DNA of 64,000 bases from Sedimentisphaera salicampi (GCF_002117005.1 NZ_CP021023.1:2342995-2406994); one strand, 5' to 3'. Shown: positions 25,838 through 34,665, counted from the first letter of the stretch. The notes: generated by a model from the letters alone, not told the origin. Translations and numbers: made by a program.

Positions 25838-26194
25838 AGGCTCGCTCAGCTTCCCCCCGAGCATCCGGCTTTGATGCGATTCAAGTCGAGAAGATGCAGC
25901 AGCTTGCAGCAATTCAGGGAATGGATAATCTCAGAGAGAAAGATTAAGACGCCCACAGACATCCACGGACAAACACAAGATGAAGGCGTGGGAGTCCGTG
26001 ATGGACGGTGCAGAGTCTTTGTGAGCCAGGAGCTGGCAGCGAACGGGGCATTATCGCTTTTAAATCTTGCGTGCTGGCTGCTGGATAAGCAGATCTACTG
26101 CCTCGCGGAAAAATTTGAGCAGGAAGGCGGGTTTTCAGAAAGAATGCATCGAATCAGAAAGCAGAAAAGAGATGGCAATCATAATCAGCATTGA
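25838..26194 (+). pseudogene. 5'-truncated four-helix-bundle suffix-domain protein
   Basis: The frame ending at 26194 translates to a C-terminal half typical of four-helix-bundle proteins of the 23S-intervening-sequence/S23 type that carry a suffix domain. It has P-P-E-H-P-A-L-M-R-F-K-S-R-R-C, L-Q-Q-F-R-E-W-I, a low-complexity T-D-I-H-G-Q-T-Q link, then A-A-N-G-A-L-S-L-L-N-L-A-C-W-L-L-D-K-Q and F-E-Q-E-G-G-F-S-E-R. The expected first helices (about 100 residues) are missing: the upstream DNA is repeat, and the only in-frame start is a TTG in that repeat at 25799 without a Shine-Dalgarno. It is probably a remnant. Family assignment is from memory of the motif pattern; function of the family is unknown. 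Confidence 0.6.
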
Positions 26195-26213
26195 AAACCG
26201 TGGAGCGGGGGAA

Positions 26214-26249
26214 TAAAAAAAGCCGCCTCCGTCGTTTGCGGAAGCGGCT
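26214..26249 (-). terminator. Intrinsic terminator after tRNA-Glu
   Basis: On the minus strand AGCCGCTTCCG pairs with CGGAGGCGGCT around a CAAACGA loop (26249-26221), followed by six T's (26220-26215). It lies 4 nt past the tRNA 3' end. Confidence 0.75.
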
Positions 26250-26252
26250 CAA

Positions 26253-26325
26253 TAGCCCCAAGGAGAATCGAACTCCTGTTTTCAGGATGAAAACCTGATG
26301 TCCTAGTCCACTAGACGATGGGGCC
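26253..26325 (-). tRNA. tRNA-Glu (anticodon TTC)
   Basis: 73-nt cloverleaf on the minus strand. Acceptor arm GGCCCCA with TGGGGCT (first pair G-U), D arm with TAGTGGACTAGGAC, anticodon stem TCAGG/CCTGA with loop TTTTCAT giving anticodon TTC, and T arm with CAGGAGTTCGATTCTCCT. Discriminator A. The 3' CCA is not encoded and must be added by enzyme. Confidence 0.95.
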
Positions 26326-26444
26326 TTATGGAGAGCGGGGAGTCCCCGCGGAATTAAACAGGAACGGGTATGATACAGACTCGCCCAGCCATTTCAATTT
26401 TTTTTTGCGAAAAATTGAAAAATTTTCTCCGCTCGTGTTCATAT

Positions 26445-26876
26445 TTATGAGCCGTATGCGGCTTTGATCTGGGCTTTTGTCGGTAGGGTGGAATATGTTT
26501 CGCCCTGCGGTCCTACCCATTTGCCGTTGATGTATCTCAGCGTAACCGAAGACTGCGAGCCGTTGCTGTTTTCAAAGGAGACAGTTTTCTCGATCGTCTC
26601 GGAGTCTGAAGGGCTGTAATTCTGCTGCTGGGCGGGGGTTTGTGATTGTTTCCGCTGGTTTTCCTTATGCTTGCCCACGCCGTAGCCCACAGCACCGCCA
26701 ACGCCGGCACCGATAGCAGTGGATTCGGTATCCCCGCCTACGGCCTGTCCGATAGCGGCTCCGATTCCTGCTCCCAGAAGCGTTCCAGTGCCCGATTCGC
26801 TCTGGCAGCCCGCTGCTGAGATAACCAGTCCGATCGCTGCGGCCAGAAGGAATGTGTTTTTGATCAATGAGCTCAT
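26445..26876 (-). CDS. Glycine-zipper lipoprotein
   Basis: 143-aa predicted lipoprotein. Signal peptide with lipobox S-A-A-G-C, Cys24 as lipid anchor. Residues about 31-70 form a glycine zipper (G-A-G-I-G-A-A-I-G-Q-A-V-G-G then G-A-G-V-G-G-A-V-G-Y-G-V-G), a membrane-inserting motif common in outer-membrane proteins. A Gln/Ser-rich linker follows, then a beta-type C-terminal domain (V-T-L-R-Y-I-N-G-K-W-V-G-P-Q-G-E). The family is conserved in envelopes but of unclear function. Divergent from dapB; the 158-nt spacer carries the dapB promoter. Confidence 0.8.
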   Translation of the reverse strand: MSSLIKNTFLLAAAIGLVISAAGCQSESGTGTLLGAGIGAAIGQAVGGDTESTAIGAGVGGAVGYGVGKHKENQRKQSQTPAQQQNYSPSDSETIEKTVSFENSNGSQSSVTLRYINGKWVGPQGETYSTLPTKAQIKAAYGS

Positions 26877-26913
26877 TTTATCTTAACCTCGCAAAATGAT
26901 ATTTCTAAAAACC

Positions 26914-26942
26914 TTGAAACATACTGTAAATACTGATATATT
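26914..26942 (+). promoter_or_regulatory. Predicted sigma70-type promoter for dapB
   Basis: TTGAAA (26914-26919), 17-nt spacer, TATATT (26937-26942). Predicted start near 26949, giving an 85-nt leader before the dapB ATG at 27035. Confidence 0.55.
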
Positions 26943-27034
26943 GCTGTATTAGTTCGCTGAGTGCTGAAAACCCTGCGAACTTGCAACTTATAACAATTTT
27001 AACTGAACTTTCAATAAATTTGAAGGAGTTTTTT

Positions 27035-27826
27035 ATGACAAAACTGGTAATAAACGGTGCTGCTGGAAGAATGGGCAAGAGGATTCTTGCGTTGGCTGTG
27101 GAGAGCGGGGAATTCGATATTGTGGGGGCTTTGGAGCACAGCTCCTCAGAGCTTCTGGGCAATGATGCCGGCGAGGCTGCCGGAATCGGGAGGATCGGCC
27201 TGCCTCTGAGCTCGAGGAAGCCGGAGATTGCGGATGTTATGATCGATTTCACCCTCGCACCTGCCGCCGATGAGACAATCGAATACTGCCAAAACGCAGG
27301 AATCGGCCTTGTTATGGGCACTACAGGGCTCTCTGACGAGCAGATAAGTAAGCTCGAGCGGGCGGCAAAGGATATCCCCGTGATATACGGGACGAATATG
27401 AGCGTCGGGATGAATTTCCTGTTCGAGATGGTGGGCAAATTCGCCAAGATGCTGGGCGAGAAATATGATATCGAGATTATCGAGCATCATCATAAGTTCA
27501 AGAAGGATGCCCCCAGCGGCTCTGCCACAACCCTCGCCGAGAGGATTGCCGAGGAGACCGGCCGCGATATGCCCGGAAGCGTGCAGCACGGAAGGCAGGG
27601 ACCCGATTCGCTCCGCAAAGACGGCGAGATCGGTATGCACGCCGTGCGAGGCGGCGATATAATCGGCTTCCACGAGGTGATGTATTCCACGCTCGGGGAA
27701 ACTGTTACCGTTCAGCACAGGGCGCACAACCGCGATAATTTCGTGCGGGGGGCGATAAGGGCAGCAGGCTGGCTTGCCGGCAAAGAGCCGGGCTGGTATA
27801 AGATGAAGGATGTGCTCGGGCTGTAG
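27035..27826 (+). CDS. dapB: 4-hydroxy-tetrahydrodipicolinate reductase DapB
   Basis: NAD(P)H-dependent reductase of the diaminopimelate/lysine pathway, feeding peptidoglycan precursors. 263 aa, normal length. Rossmann motif G-A-A-G-R-M-G near residues 8-14; active-site block E-H-H-H-K-F-K-K-D-A-P-S-G-S-A with catalytic His and Lys; C-terminal F-H-E-V-M-Y-S-T-L-G-E. The start is ATG 27035, eight nt after GAAGGAG; a longer frame from 26981 adds residues unlike the family. A GNAT gene starts 1 nt after the stop. Confidence 0.96.
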   Translation: MTKLVINGAAGRMGKRILALAVESGEFDIVGALEHSSSELLGNDAGEAAGIGRIGLPLSSRKPEIADVMIDFTLAPAADETIEYCQNAGIGLVMGTTGLSDEQISKLERAAKDIPVIYGTNMSVGMNFLFEMVGKFAKMLGEKYDIEIIEHHHKFKKDAPSGSATTLAERIAEETGRDMPGSVQHGRQGPDSLRKDGEIGMHAVRGGDIIGFHEVMYSTLGETVTVQHRAHNRDNFVRGAIRAAGWLAGKEPGWYKMKDVLGL

Positions 27827-27827
27827 G

Positions 27828-28328
27828 ATGGCGGAATTTGTGAAAGTTTGGGGCGAGGAGCTTATCCGACGCACATCAAGGCTTGCCTTCGCAATCTGGA
27901 GAGAGCATTATATCCCGATTGTAGGCGAGGCGCAGGTGGAGTATATGCTGGATAAGTTTCAGAGCGAGCGGGCAATAGCCCGGAGCATCGCTGAGGGCTG
28001 CGAATACTGCCTTACCACAACTGCCGGCGAGGATGCGGGGTATTTCGCCCTGCAGATTGAGCCTGAGAAGAAGGCGTTTTTAAGCAAGTTTTACGTAGCC
28101 AAGAGATTCAGAGGCGAGGGGCTTGGCAGAGAGAGCCTTGAATACGTTAAGCAGCTTGCCGAAGCCGGCGGTGCAGATGAGATTTACCTCACGGTGAATA
28201 AGAACAACTCCGATTCGATCAGGATCTACGAGAAGCTCGGTTTTGAAAACCGCGGGTCTATCGTGATGGATATCGGCGGCGGGTATGTGATGGATGACTA
28301 CAAGATGGTGTTCGAGCTGGGAGGCTGA
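27828..28328 (+). CDS. GNAT-family N-acetyltransferase
   Basis: 166-aa acetyl-CoA-dependent acyltransferase of the GNAT fold. The acetyl-CoA loop region reads K-F-Y-V-A-K-R-F-R-G-E-G-L-G-R (motif A), then N-K-N-N-S-D-S-I-R-I-Y-E-K-L-G-F (motif B). The N-terminal R-L-A-F-A-I-W-R-E-H-Y resembles acyltransferases acting on small molecules or N-termini; the acceptor is unknown. The ATG at 27828 follows the dapB stop by 1 nt, so it is translationally coupled to dapB. Confidence 0.85.
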   Translation: MAEFVKVWGEELIRRTSRLAFAIWREHYIPIVGEAQVEYMLDKFQSERAIARSIAEGCEYCLTTTAGEDAGYFALQIEPEKKAFLSKFYVAKRFRGEGLGRESLEYVKQLAEAGGADEIYLTVNKNNSDSIRIYEKLGFENRGSIVMDIGGGYVMDDYKMVFELGG

Positions 28329-28355
28329 CCGGCCGGCGGAGAGGGGATTTTTCAG

Positions 28356-28390
28356 CCGCTAATCAGTACTTATTTTTCACTAATGATTTA
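28356..28390. repeat. Local direct repeat, copy 1
   Basis: 35 nt beginning CCGCTAATCAG and ending CACTAATGATTTA; matches copy 2 at 28675-28709 in 30 of 35 positions. Confidence 0.7.
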
Positions 28391-28674
28391 AGATAAGGTT
28401 CTTTTGATGGAGAAAGCCAATTTAAAATTAATATGAAATCTTTATCTCATCCTGTCAATCTTGTTAATCCTGTCTAATTTCTTGCCTCCCTCTCCGCCTT
28501 CGGCGGACAGGTTCGGTTTAACTCTCTTTTACATCAGAGAAAACATTTTCATAAATGAGAGGGGAAAGCTCTCTGCCGGAAGAACGTTTCACCGCAATAC
28601 CAAACTCTTCTCCAATGTTTAAATTGTATTTTTTACACGGAGATATCGGAGGAAGCGGAGAGATATTTTTTTAA

Positions 28675-28709
28675 CCACTAATCAGCGCTGATTTTTCACT
28701 AATGATTTT
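28675..28709. repeat. Local direct repeat, copy 2
   Basis: 35 nt beginning CCACTAATCAG and ending CACTAATGATTTT; second copy, 319 nt after the first. Confidence 0.7.
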
Positions 28710-29020
28710 GCCACGAGCTACTCTGCCATCCGCCGCAGGCGGACTTGCAGCTCTGCTACTCTGCCACGAGCCACGAATCTATCCGTTTGTTCTCCCCCTG
28801 CGGCGGACTCCACGTGCGTCTCTGATTGTGGCTAGTAACACGCAGCGATTTCACGAAACGAAATATTTAAACCGAGCTACGCTTAAAATCCTCTGCAGGC
28901 TGGACGGAACACAAAGCTTTGCCAAAAATATTCTCGCACACTAGAGCAAACTTTTCAGTGAACTTTGTATGCTTGAGGGTGTATTAAGAATTTTTAAGCG
29001 GTTTTTATCTCATATTATTG

Positions 29021-29050
29021 TTTGGTAAATCCCAGCTAAAGGGTTATAAT
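29021..29050 (+). promoter_or_regulatory. Possible promoter for rnr
   Basis: A perfect TATAAT at 29045-29050 with a weak -35 (TTTGGT, 29021-29026) at 18 nt. It is 35 nt before the rnr ATG. Confidence 0.35.
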
Positions 29051-29085
29051 CCCGTTTTATTAAATTTGCAAAAGGACAAGATTTT

Positions 29086-31335
29086 ATGAAAAGTCTTAAA
29101 AACAGGATTCTGAAATTCGTAAAGAATTCTGAATATTCCCCCGTAACTGAAAAAGAGCTCGCGGAGATGCTCGGAGCTGATGATAAGCAGCAGAGAGAGC
29201 AGTTCAGCGAGACTGTGCGGAAGATGCTCGAGGAAGGTCTGCTGGATCTCGGTAAAAATTCCCGCATCACCCTGCCCAGCTCAGGAGATGTTGTGAAGGG
29301 CACATTCCGCTCAACGAGGCAGGAATTCGGCTTCGTTTCCCCGCTCATTGCCACAAGAGACGGCGATCTCCGCATAGAACGGCACAATATAAACGGTGCG
29401 TGCGACGGGGATACCGTGGAGGCGAAGGTAATACGAAGGCGCCGCAAGGGCAAGAAATTCCTGCTTGCCGGCAAGATAACAAAGGTGATTGAGCGTGCTA
29501 AAACCACCTCCACCGGCACACTTTATAAGAATGAGGGCAGGTGGATGATTGTCCCGGACGGGAATTTCTTCAAGGCCCCGTTCTTCGTTGACGACCCGAA
29601 GATCAAGGGGGCAAAGCAGGAGGATAAGGTTTATTATGAGGTGCTGAAGTATCCAAAGGATAAAAACTTCGGGAAGGCCGTGATAATTGAGGTTATAGGC
29701 AGGGCGGGGCTCTACGAAACCGAAATCGAAGCTACTGTCAAGAATTTCGAGCTTCGAAGCGGATTCGATGAAAAATGCAGGAATCAGGCGAGAAAATGTG
29801 CAGAAGTTGATTTCAAGCCGGGCAAGGGCTATGAGGATATCCGCAGCAAGGAGCTTATCACAATAGACCCAGATACAGCCAAAGACTACGACGATGCTAT
29901 CAGCCTCGAATTTGATGAAGAAAACAACCCCGTGCTGGGGATCCATATTGCAGATGTAAGCCGGTTTGTAACCGAGGGCTCAGCTCTCGATGAGGAGGCA
30001 GGCCTTCGGGGAAACAGCGTGTATCTGCCCGGAAGGGTTCTCCCGATGCTCCCGGAGGTGCTCAGCAACGGCGTATGCTCGCTCCAGCCGCACCAGCCGC
30101 GATTCGCCAAGAGCGTTTACATCACATACGACAAGCGGGGCAGGGTAGTCAAGAACAAAACCAAATATGCCAACAGCCTGATTCAGTCTTCAGCGAGGCT
30201 CACCTACAGGGACGCAGACAGGATGCTTCAGGGCGAAAAGCTCGATTTCCCGCAGGAGATCAACAAGCTGCTCAGAGATATGGATATGCTCGCCCGCCGG
30301 ATCGAAAAACGCCGCGAGGAGGACGGGATGATACATCTCGACCTGCCGGATATAGACCTAGTGCTAAACGACGACGGCGAGGTGGTTGATGCAAACCCCG
30401 CAGACCAGAGCTACCCGCATACGATAATCGAGATGTTTATGGTGGAGGCGAATGAGGCGGTTGCAAGACTGCTCGAGAGCTTCGATATCCCGTTCATCCG
30501 CAGGATACACCCAGACCCGGACGCCTTCAGCGCCCAGAGACTTGCGGATTTTGTGAGCGTTTGCGGGATGAAAATGCCGCCAAGCGCAGACAGAGAATCC
30601 CTGCGCAAAATCCTCGATAAGGTTCGCGGAACGGGGCTGGAGTATGCAGTGAATAATGCCGTGCTCCGGAGCCTTCAGAAGGCGGTTTATTCGCCCGAGA
30701 ACATCGGCCATTATGCCCTCGCTTCCCGTCATTACACCCACTTTACAAGCCCCATCAGAAGGTATGCAGACCTCACCATACACCGCCTGCTCGATAAATA
30801 TCTCAAAGAAGGCAGGCTCAGCGAAAAGATGGAAATCCCCTCAGAGCAAGACCTTGTCCAGCTTGGTACGCATATAAGCGAAACGGAAGACAAGGCGGAG
30901 AACGCCGAGAGAGACCTCAAGAAGGTGCTGGTTCTTCAGATGCTCGAGAAGAAGGTCGGCGAAACACTCGAGTGCTACGTCTGCGGTGTTGTGCGCAAGG
31001 GGATCTTCGTTCAGTGCAAGAAATTCGGGATTGAAGGATTTATACCTTCTGAGCAGCTCGGGCCGGACAGATGGGAGTTTCACGAGAAATCCCAAACCCT
31101 TACCGGTCAGCACAGCGGAGTGCGCGTGCGGATTGGGCTGGAGATAGATGTTACCATCTCGAATGTGGTTGTTCCGATTCGCCAGATCACCCTGCTGCCA
31201 AATGAGCCGCTCGTAAAAAAAACAGAACTCAAACCCAAACACGAAAAGAAACACAAGTTCAAGGCGAAAACCAAAGACAGGCGTTCATACACACAGAGCA
31301 GAAAAAGACGCAAATCCAAACGAAAGAGCAAATAG
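29086..31335 (+). CDS. rnr: Ribonuclease R
   Basis: Processive 3'-5' exoribonuclease that degrades structured RNA and takes part in rRNA quality control. 749 aa: helix-turn-helix N-terminus (about 1-70), cold-shock domains (about 70-240), RNB catalytic domain (about 250-590) with the acidic motif D-P-D-T-A-K-D-Y-D-D-A-I, R-R-Y-A-D-L-T-I-H, then an S1 domain (about 630-710, C-Y-V-C-G-V-V-R-K-G-I-F-V) and a Lys/Arg-rich tail (about 715-749) that can help unwind duplexes. The ATG 29086 follows AAAAGGACAAG. It stands alone; the facing membrane gene ends 80 nt away. Confidence 0.95.
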   Translation: MKSLKNRILKFVKNSEYSPVTEKELAEMLGADDKQQREQFSETVRKMLEEGLLDLGKNSRITLPSSGDVVKGTFRSTRQEFGFVSPLIATRDGDLRIERHNINGACDGDTVEAKVIRRRRKGKKFLLAGKITKVIERAKTTSTGTLYKNEGRWMIVPDGNFFKAPFFVDDPKIKGAKQEDKVYYEVLKYPKDKNFGKAVIIEVIGRAGLYETEIEATVKNFELRSGFDEKCRNQARKCAEVDFKPGKGYEDIRSKELITIDPDTAKDYDDAISLEFDEENNPVLGIHIADVSRFVTEGSALDEEAGLRGNSVYLPGRVLPMLPEVLSNGVCSLQPHQPRFAKSVYITYDKRGRVVKNKTKYANSLIQSSARLTYRDADRMLQGEKLDFPQEINKLLRDMDMLARRIEKRREEDGMIHLDLPDIDLVLNDDGEVVDANPADQSYPHTIIEMFMVEANEAVARLLESFDIPFIRRIHPDPDAFSAQRLADFVSVCGMKMPPSADRESLRKILDKVRGTGLEYAVNNAVLRSLQKAVYSPENIGHYALASRHYTHFTSPIRRYADLTIHRLLDKYLKEGRLSEKMEIPSEQDLVQLGTHISETEDKAENAERDLKKVLVLQMLEKKVGETLECYVCGVVRKGIFVQCKKFGIEGFIPSEQLGPDRWEFHEKSQTLTGQHSGVRVRIGLEIDVTISNVVVPIRQITLLPNEPLVKKTELKPKHEKKHKFKAKTKDRRSYTQSRKRRKSKRKSK

Positions 31336-31414
31336 CGGGATTCGCCTTAAAGGGCTGATGATTTACGAAACGCTTTATGCTTGCCATCCTGCCTTCAGGG
31401 GCGCTGAGCAGCTT

Positions 31415-32161
31415 TTACTCTGGTTTTTTTGTTTTGATTTCCTTCAGCTTTCTGAAAACGAAGGTGAATACGCAAACCATAAACGGCATAACAATCACCG
31501 TTGCGAAACCGTAGGTGTACAGCGTGAGCAGGAATGCGGCGAATACCGTGAGGATAAGCTTGAGCATTAAGCCGTGTTCGCTGCCGGTCATGGCGAGGCT
31601 GGAGAGCACAGACTCCCGCACAGTCATTTTCGTTTCGGCGATAAAGAAAAGCGCAAAAATCATCCTCATCACCAGATACGCCGACACGCCAAAGGCAGCA
31701 ACAGTTCCCGTCCCGCCTGCAATCGCTGCAAGCCCGAGCACGCCCGCTGCAAACACCGGCACAAGGGCTGCGATATGCATTGCAAAGTAGCAGCCTAAAA
31801 TCCGCCAGAAGCAGTCTGAACAGTTTGTGAGCATTGATGCTGAATGCTCCTTTTCCTCCAGCATCGCCCCCGCAACGCGTATCAGCCCGGTTATTAGGCA
31901 AACCGCTATAAGCTGGGTAACCACTGAGAGCATAAAGATTACTCCAAGCGAATTTGGCGAGAGCTTATTGAAAAACTTTATCAGGTCGGTTTGTTCGCCG
32001 TAGCCCTGCGAGAAAAGATAAACCACAATCGGCACCTGAGCGAGGGTCATTATGATAAAGAATATCGCACCGTATTTGAGCAGTGCCTGCCAGTTGGCCT
32101 TATAGAAATCGTATGCCTTGTTTAACAGTTCGAAATAGTTCAGTTTTTTTCCGTCGTCCAT
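31415..32161 (-). CDS. Multi-pass membrane protein of unknown function
   Basis: 248 aa with about five or six hydrophobic helices (near 28-52, 78-101, 120-150, 150-175, 195-230) and a polar N-terminus (L-N-Y-F-E-L-L-N-K-A-Y-D-F-Y-K-A-N-W). Such short N-terminal segments before a helix bundle occur in DUF975-like and related glycerophosphoryl-type membrane families, but I cannot name the family. No catalytic motif is seen. It lies 40 nt after the PBP gene on the same strand and is probably cotranscribed, which hints at an envelope role. Confidence 0.7.
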   Translation of the reverse strand: MDDGKKLNYFELLNKAYDFYKANWQALLKYGAIFFIIMTLAQVPIVVYLFSQGYGEQTDLIKFFNKLSPNSLGVIFMLSVVTQLIAVCLITGLIRVAGAMLEEKEHSASMLTNCSDCFWRILGCYFAMHIAALVPVFAAGVLGLAAIAGGTGTVAAFGVSAYLVMRMIFALFFIAETKMTVRESVLSSLAMTGSEHGLMLKLILTVFAAFLLTLYTYGFATVIVMPFMVCVFTFVFRKLKEIKTKKPE

Positions 32162-32201
32162 ATATCCCCGTAAAATAATTTTTCAAAACCAGACTGCTAA
32201 T

Positions 32202-34265
32202 TTAATCGAAATAGCCGCATTCTTCAATCACTTTAAAGAGCTCTCTTCCAAGCGGGGCTCCGTCTCTTGCCCCGCTCTGTCCGCCTTCCACGATCACAGC
32301 GATCGCAACAGTGGAATTCTCAGCCTCGATGTAGCCTGCGAAAAGGGCGTTTTCAGGGTTTTGGGTGGAGCCGGTTTTTCCGTATATCTCAACGTCCAGC
32401 TCCATTAGCTCCGAACCCTTGAACTGCTTGTATGCAGTGCCGTGAATCTTGTTTACCACCATCCAGAGCCCCTTTTCGACGTTTTTAACCGTTGCCTCAG
32501 ACCAGCCCAGATCCTGCTTTCTCAGCGGCTCGGAGATGTTTGAATAAATTACTGGCCTCTCAAACACCCCGCCCCTTGCTATAGATGCGTACAGGTTTGC
32601 GATTTGAAGCAGACTCACTCTCAGATTTCCCTGCCCCATTCCAAACCAGCGTTTCTCCCCGTTGCTAAGCGGCGGGATCCCCTCAAAGCTCGTTCCTTCG
32701 GGGGTGTTGTATCCGCTCCATATTATGCCCCGAGATTCGGGGAGGTTTCTGTCTTCAGAGGGCATATTTTCCACCTTCCATCCCACAAGCGAGAAATCAA
32801 TCGGGCAGAGAATCTCCCTTCCGAAGCCTGCGGCGAAAAGGTGTTTTTGCAGTTTGCGGGGCTCGAGCCTGTGAGCGGCTTTAGTGAAGTACACATTGCA
32901 GCTGCCGCGAATGGCGTTTCTGCCGTTGTTCCCGCCTTCACCCTCAAACTGATAATCATGGCAGCTCCCGAGCCTCTGAAGCCAGCAGCGCGGCCAGTTC
33001 TCGTCGGCCGGCAGAGAGCAGCTTATTGTTTCATCAATGCCCACTTCCCCCTCCTCCAGAGCAGCGGCGAGGATAAGCGGTTTTATCGTGGAACCAGGCG
33101 GATAGAGCTTTTCGAAAGCCTTGTTCACGGAGGGTTTATTTGGATCAGATATGATCTGGTTGTAGTTTTGCCTTGCGTTTTGCAGATTGAAGCCGGGCTG
33201 AGAAACAGCGGCAAGGATCTCTGAATTGCGTGCATCAATGACCACAGCATTGCAGATCTTATCGCTGTTTGGATTCCTCAGGGGGTCTTTGAGCAGCTTC
33301 TCAATCTTTTCTTGGAGTTTGATGTCGAGGGTGAGGCGAACGTTATCGCCGAATTCCCTTGCCTTCTCTTTGGGAGGCCTGTCCCGCTTTGTGTACACAA
33401 TCTTGCCCCGCCTGCCTCTCAAGAAAGGCTCGCATATCCTTTCAGTTCCCGCAAACCCCGCCACTTCCTTCTCTTTGTAGCGAATGAGCTCGTCGTTTTT
33501 GAAAAGCTCTTTATCGGGCTGTGAGGGGTTAACCCAGCCGATAATCTGCGAGGCGGTTTTCCCGTACGGGTATTTCCTTCTGCCCCTTGTGGATATCTTA
33601 ACTTCGGGATTTGAGGAAAGGGTGTTTTGGGCGTGATAAATCTTGTCCTGAGAGATATCGGCAACAGCGAACCACTTATTTTTCATCTCCCAGAGGTCGT
33701 TTACAAAGGCCTCTTTAGCGAGCCTCTCACGCTGTGGAAGGCTGTCGAAATCGGATATTGAGCTGGAATTGGGGAAGTTTCTCCGCCAGGCGAAATACCT
33801 TCTCAAACGCCACATCCTGTCGTTGATTTGCGATATTTCCTGTTTGATTTCCTCAAGGCTTGCCGGCGAGAATTTCTCTGCATATTCGAGGATCGTATCC
33901 AGAAGCTCAATATCAGAGGCGAGCTGATTTTCCCAATACTCCCTCGCCTCTTCCAAGCCTATGCCCTTATCCTCCGAGCGGACGATAGCGTTAGCAAGCC
34001 AGAATCTCTCATCAAGCAGTCTTGAAAGCTCATAGCGAATCATCAGCTGGAATACGGGACTGTCAACAGCGAGTTTCTCGCCGAAGCGGTCGGTGATGCT
34101 GCCCCTTACAGTGGGCAAAACACGTGCCGATTTAACGCCGGTGCGGGAGATCTGGTCCCTGGTTGCCTCGCAGTGAACGAGCTGGAGGTTTACCAGCCTC
34201 GCTGCGGTTATGCAGAGAAGAAAGATAAACACAGCCACTATAAACTTGATTCTGCCTTCGTACAT
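32202..34265 (-). CDS. Class B penicillin-binding protein (PBP2-like transpeptidase)
   Basis: 687-aa membrane-anchored D,D-transpeptidase that crosslinks peptidoglycan. N-terminal helix about 8-25; pedestal domain about 45-330 with R-G-S-I-T-D-R-F-G; transpeptidase domain with S392-T-I-K (acylated Ser), S455-C-N and K630-T-G-S. An insertion of about 120 coiled-coil-like residues (about 75-200) splits the pedestal. The V-R-G-S-I-T-D-R start resembles both PBP2 and FtsI; PBP2 is preferred, with moderate confidence. No mreCD or rodA is adjacent. A membrane protein gene follows in the same direction. Confidence 0.88.
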   Translation of the reverse strand: MYEGRIKFIVAVFIFLLCITAARLVNLQLVHCEATRDQISRTGVKSARVLPTVRGSITDRFGEKLAVDSPVFQLMIRYELSRLLDERFWLANAIVRSEDKGIGLEEAREYWENQLASDIELLDTILEYAEKFSPASLEEIKQEISQINDRMWRLRRYFAWRRNFPNSSSISDFDSLPQRERLAKEAFVNDLWEMKNKWFAVADISQDKIYHAQNTLSSNPEVKISTRGRRKYPYGKTASQIIGWVNPSQPDKELFKNDELIRYKEKEVAGFAGTERICEPFLRGRRGKIVYTKRDRPPKEKAREFGDNVRLTLDIKLQEKIEKLLKDPLRNPNSDKICNAVVIDARNSEILAAVSQPGFNLQNARQNYNQIISDPNKPSVNKAFEKLYPPGSTIKPLILAAALEEGEVGIDETISCSLPADENWPRCWLQRLGSCHDYQFEGEGGNNGRNAIRGSCNVYFTKAAHRLEPRKLQKHLFAAGFGREILCPIDFSLVGWKVENMPSEDRNLPESRGIIWSGYNTPEGTSFEGIPPLSNGEKRWFGMGQGNLRVSLLQIANLYASIARGGVFERPVIYSNISEPLRKQDLGWSEATVKNVEKGLWMVVNKIHGTAYKQFKGSELMELDVEIYGKTGSTQNPENALFAGYIEAENSTVAIAVIVEGGQSGARDGAPLGRELFKVIEECGYFD

Positions 34266-34636
34266 CCGATAAATTTATTCTGAAATATGTTTACATTGAA
34301 GAAAAATTCGGCTGGGAGAGCCCGCTTTCAGCAATATTGAGAATTCGGTTTTTTGGCTCAATATTCACGCCGGCCATTTTCAGCTCAAAGCCTTTTATCG
34401 GCAGACTGAACACTGATAATATTGTATATTTTGCTCCGGGCAAATCAAAAATAGCCCGTTTTCGATTTATTTTCCCTGTGCCGGTCAATTTTTCTCTGTT
34501 TACTTCGCTTTTTTGAGCCGTATTTGAGAGATACAAAGCTTGCTTGTTCTGGCTCTCATTTTGTCTTTACGGTGAACTTTTTATTAAGTTTTTTCACCTT
34601 CAGCAGTTAGATTTTCCAAAATAATATTATAAGCAG
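34266..34636. other. Non-coding spacer upstream of the PBP gene
   Basis: AT-rich, no convincing gene. A 9-nt inverted repeat AATATTGAG (34333-34341) / CTCAATATT (34357-34365) with a 15-nt spacer can form a hairpin. The PBP promoter must lie here. The 81-codon minus-strand frame at 34291-34536 starts with TTG and has no Shine-Dalgarno. Confidence 0.45.
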
Positions 34637-34665
34637 TTGACACGCCTTAGCGGTTGTATTAGAAT
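34637..34665 (+). promoter_or_regulatory. Strong predicted sigma70-type promoter
   Basis: Consensus TTGACA (34637-34642), 17-nt spacer, TAGAAT (34660-34665). It is the closest match to consensus found in the window. Predicted start about 34672, directly at the 5' hairpin of the candidate small RNA. Confidence 0.65.

Larger units (their letters stand above)
28329..28945. repeat. Long non-coding spacer of mosaic repeats
   Basis: About 620 nt without a credible gene. It holds a local 35-nt direct repeat (separate entries), CTCCGCC-TTC-GGCGGAC (about 28492-28508), ATCCGCCGCAGGCGGACT, CCCTGCGGCGGACT, a doubled CTACTCTGCCA string, the 26-mer at 28763-28788 (inverted copy of 19174-19199), the 56-nt block 28821-28876 (copy of 25681-25736) and a TTTGCCAAAAATATTCTCGC string. 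The 80-codon ORF at 28702 is repeat translation. Confidence 0.6.

Noticed and set aside
25838-26194. Avd-like accessory gene of a diversity-generating retroelement
   Set aside because: The four-helix-bundle similarity recalls Avd, but no reverse transcriptase, template repeat or variable repeat is visible.
28702-28944. 80-codon ORF in the 28.3-28.9 kb spacer
   Set aside because: Composed wholly of dispersed repeat modules that also occur in other frames elsewhere.
25405-28945. CRISPR array
   Set aside because: Repeats here are irregular in length, order and spacing; there are no regularly spaced identical units and no cas genes in the window.
34291-34536. 81-codon minus-strand ORF upstream of the PBP gene
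   Set aside because: TTG start, no Shine-Dalgarno, no domain and contains an inverted repeat; more likely untranslated leader.
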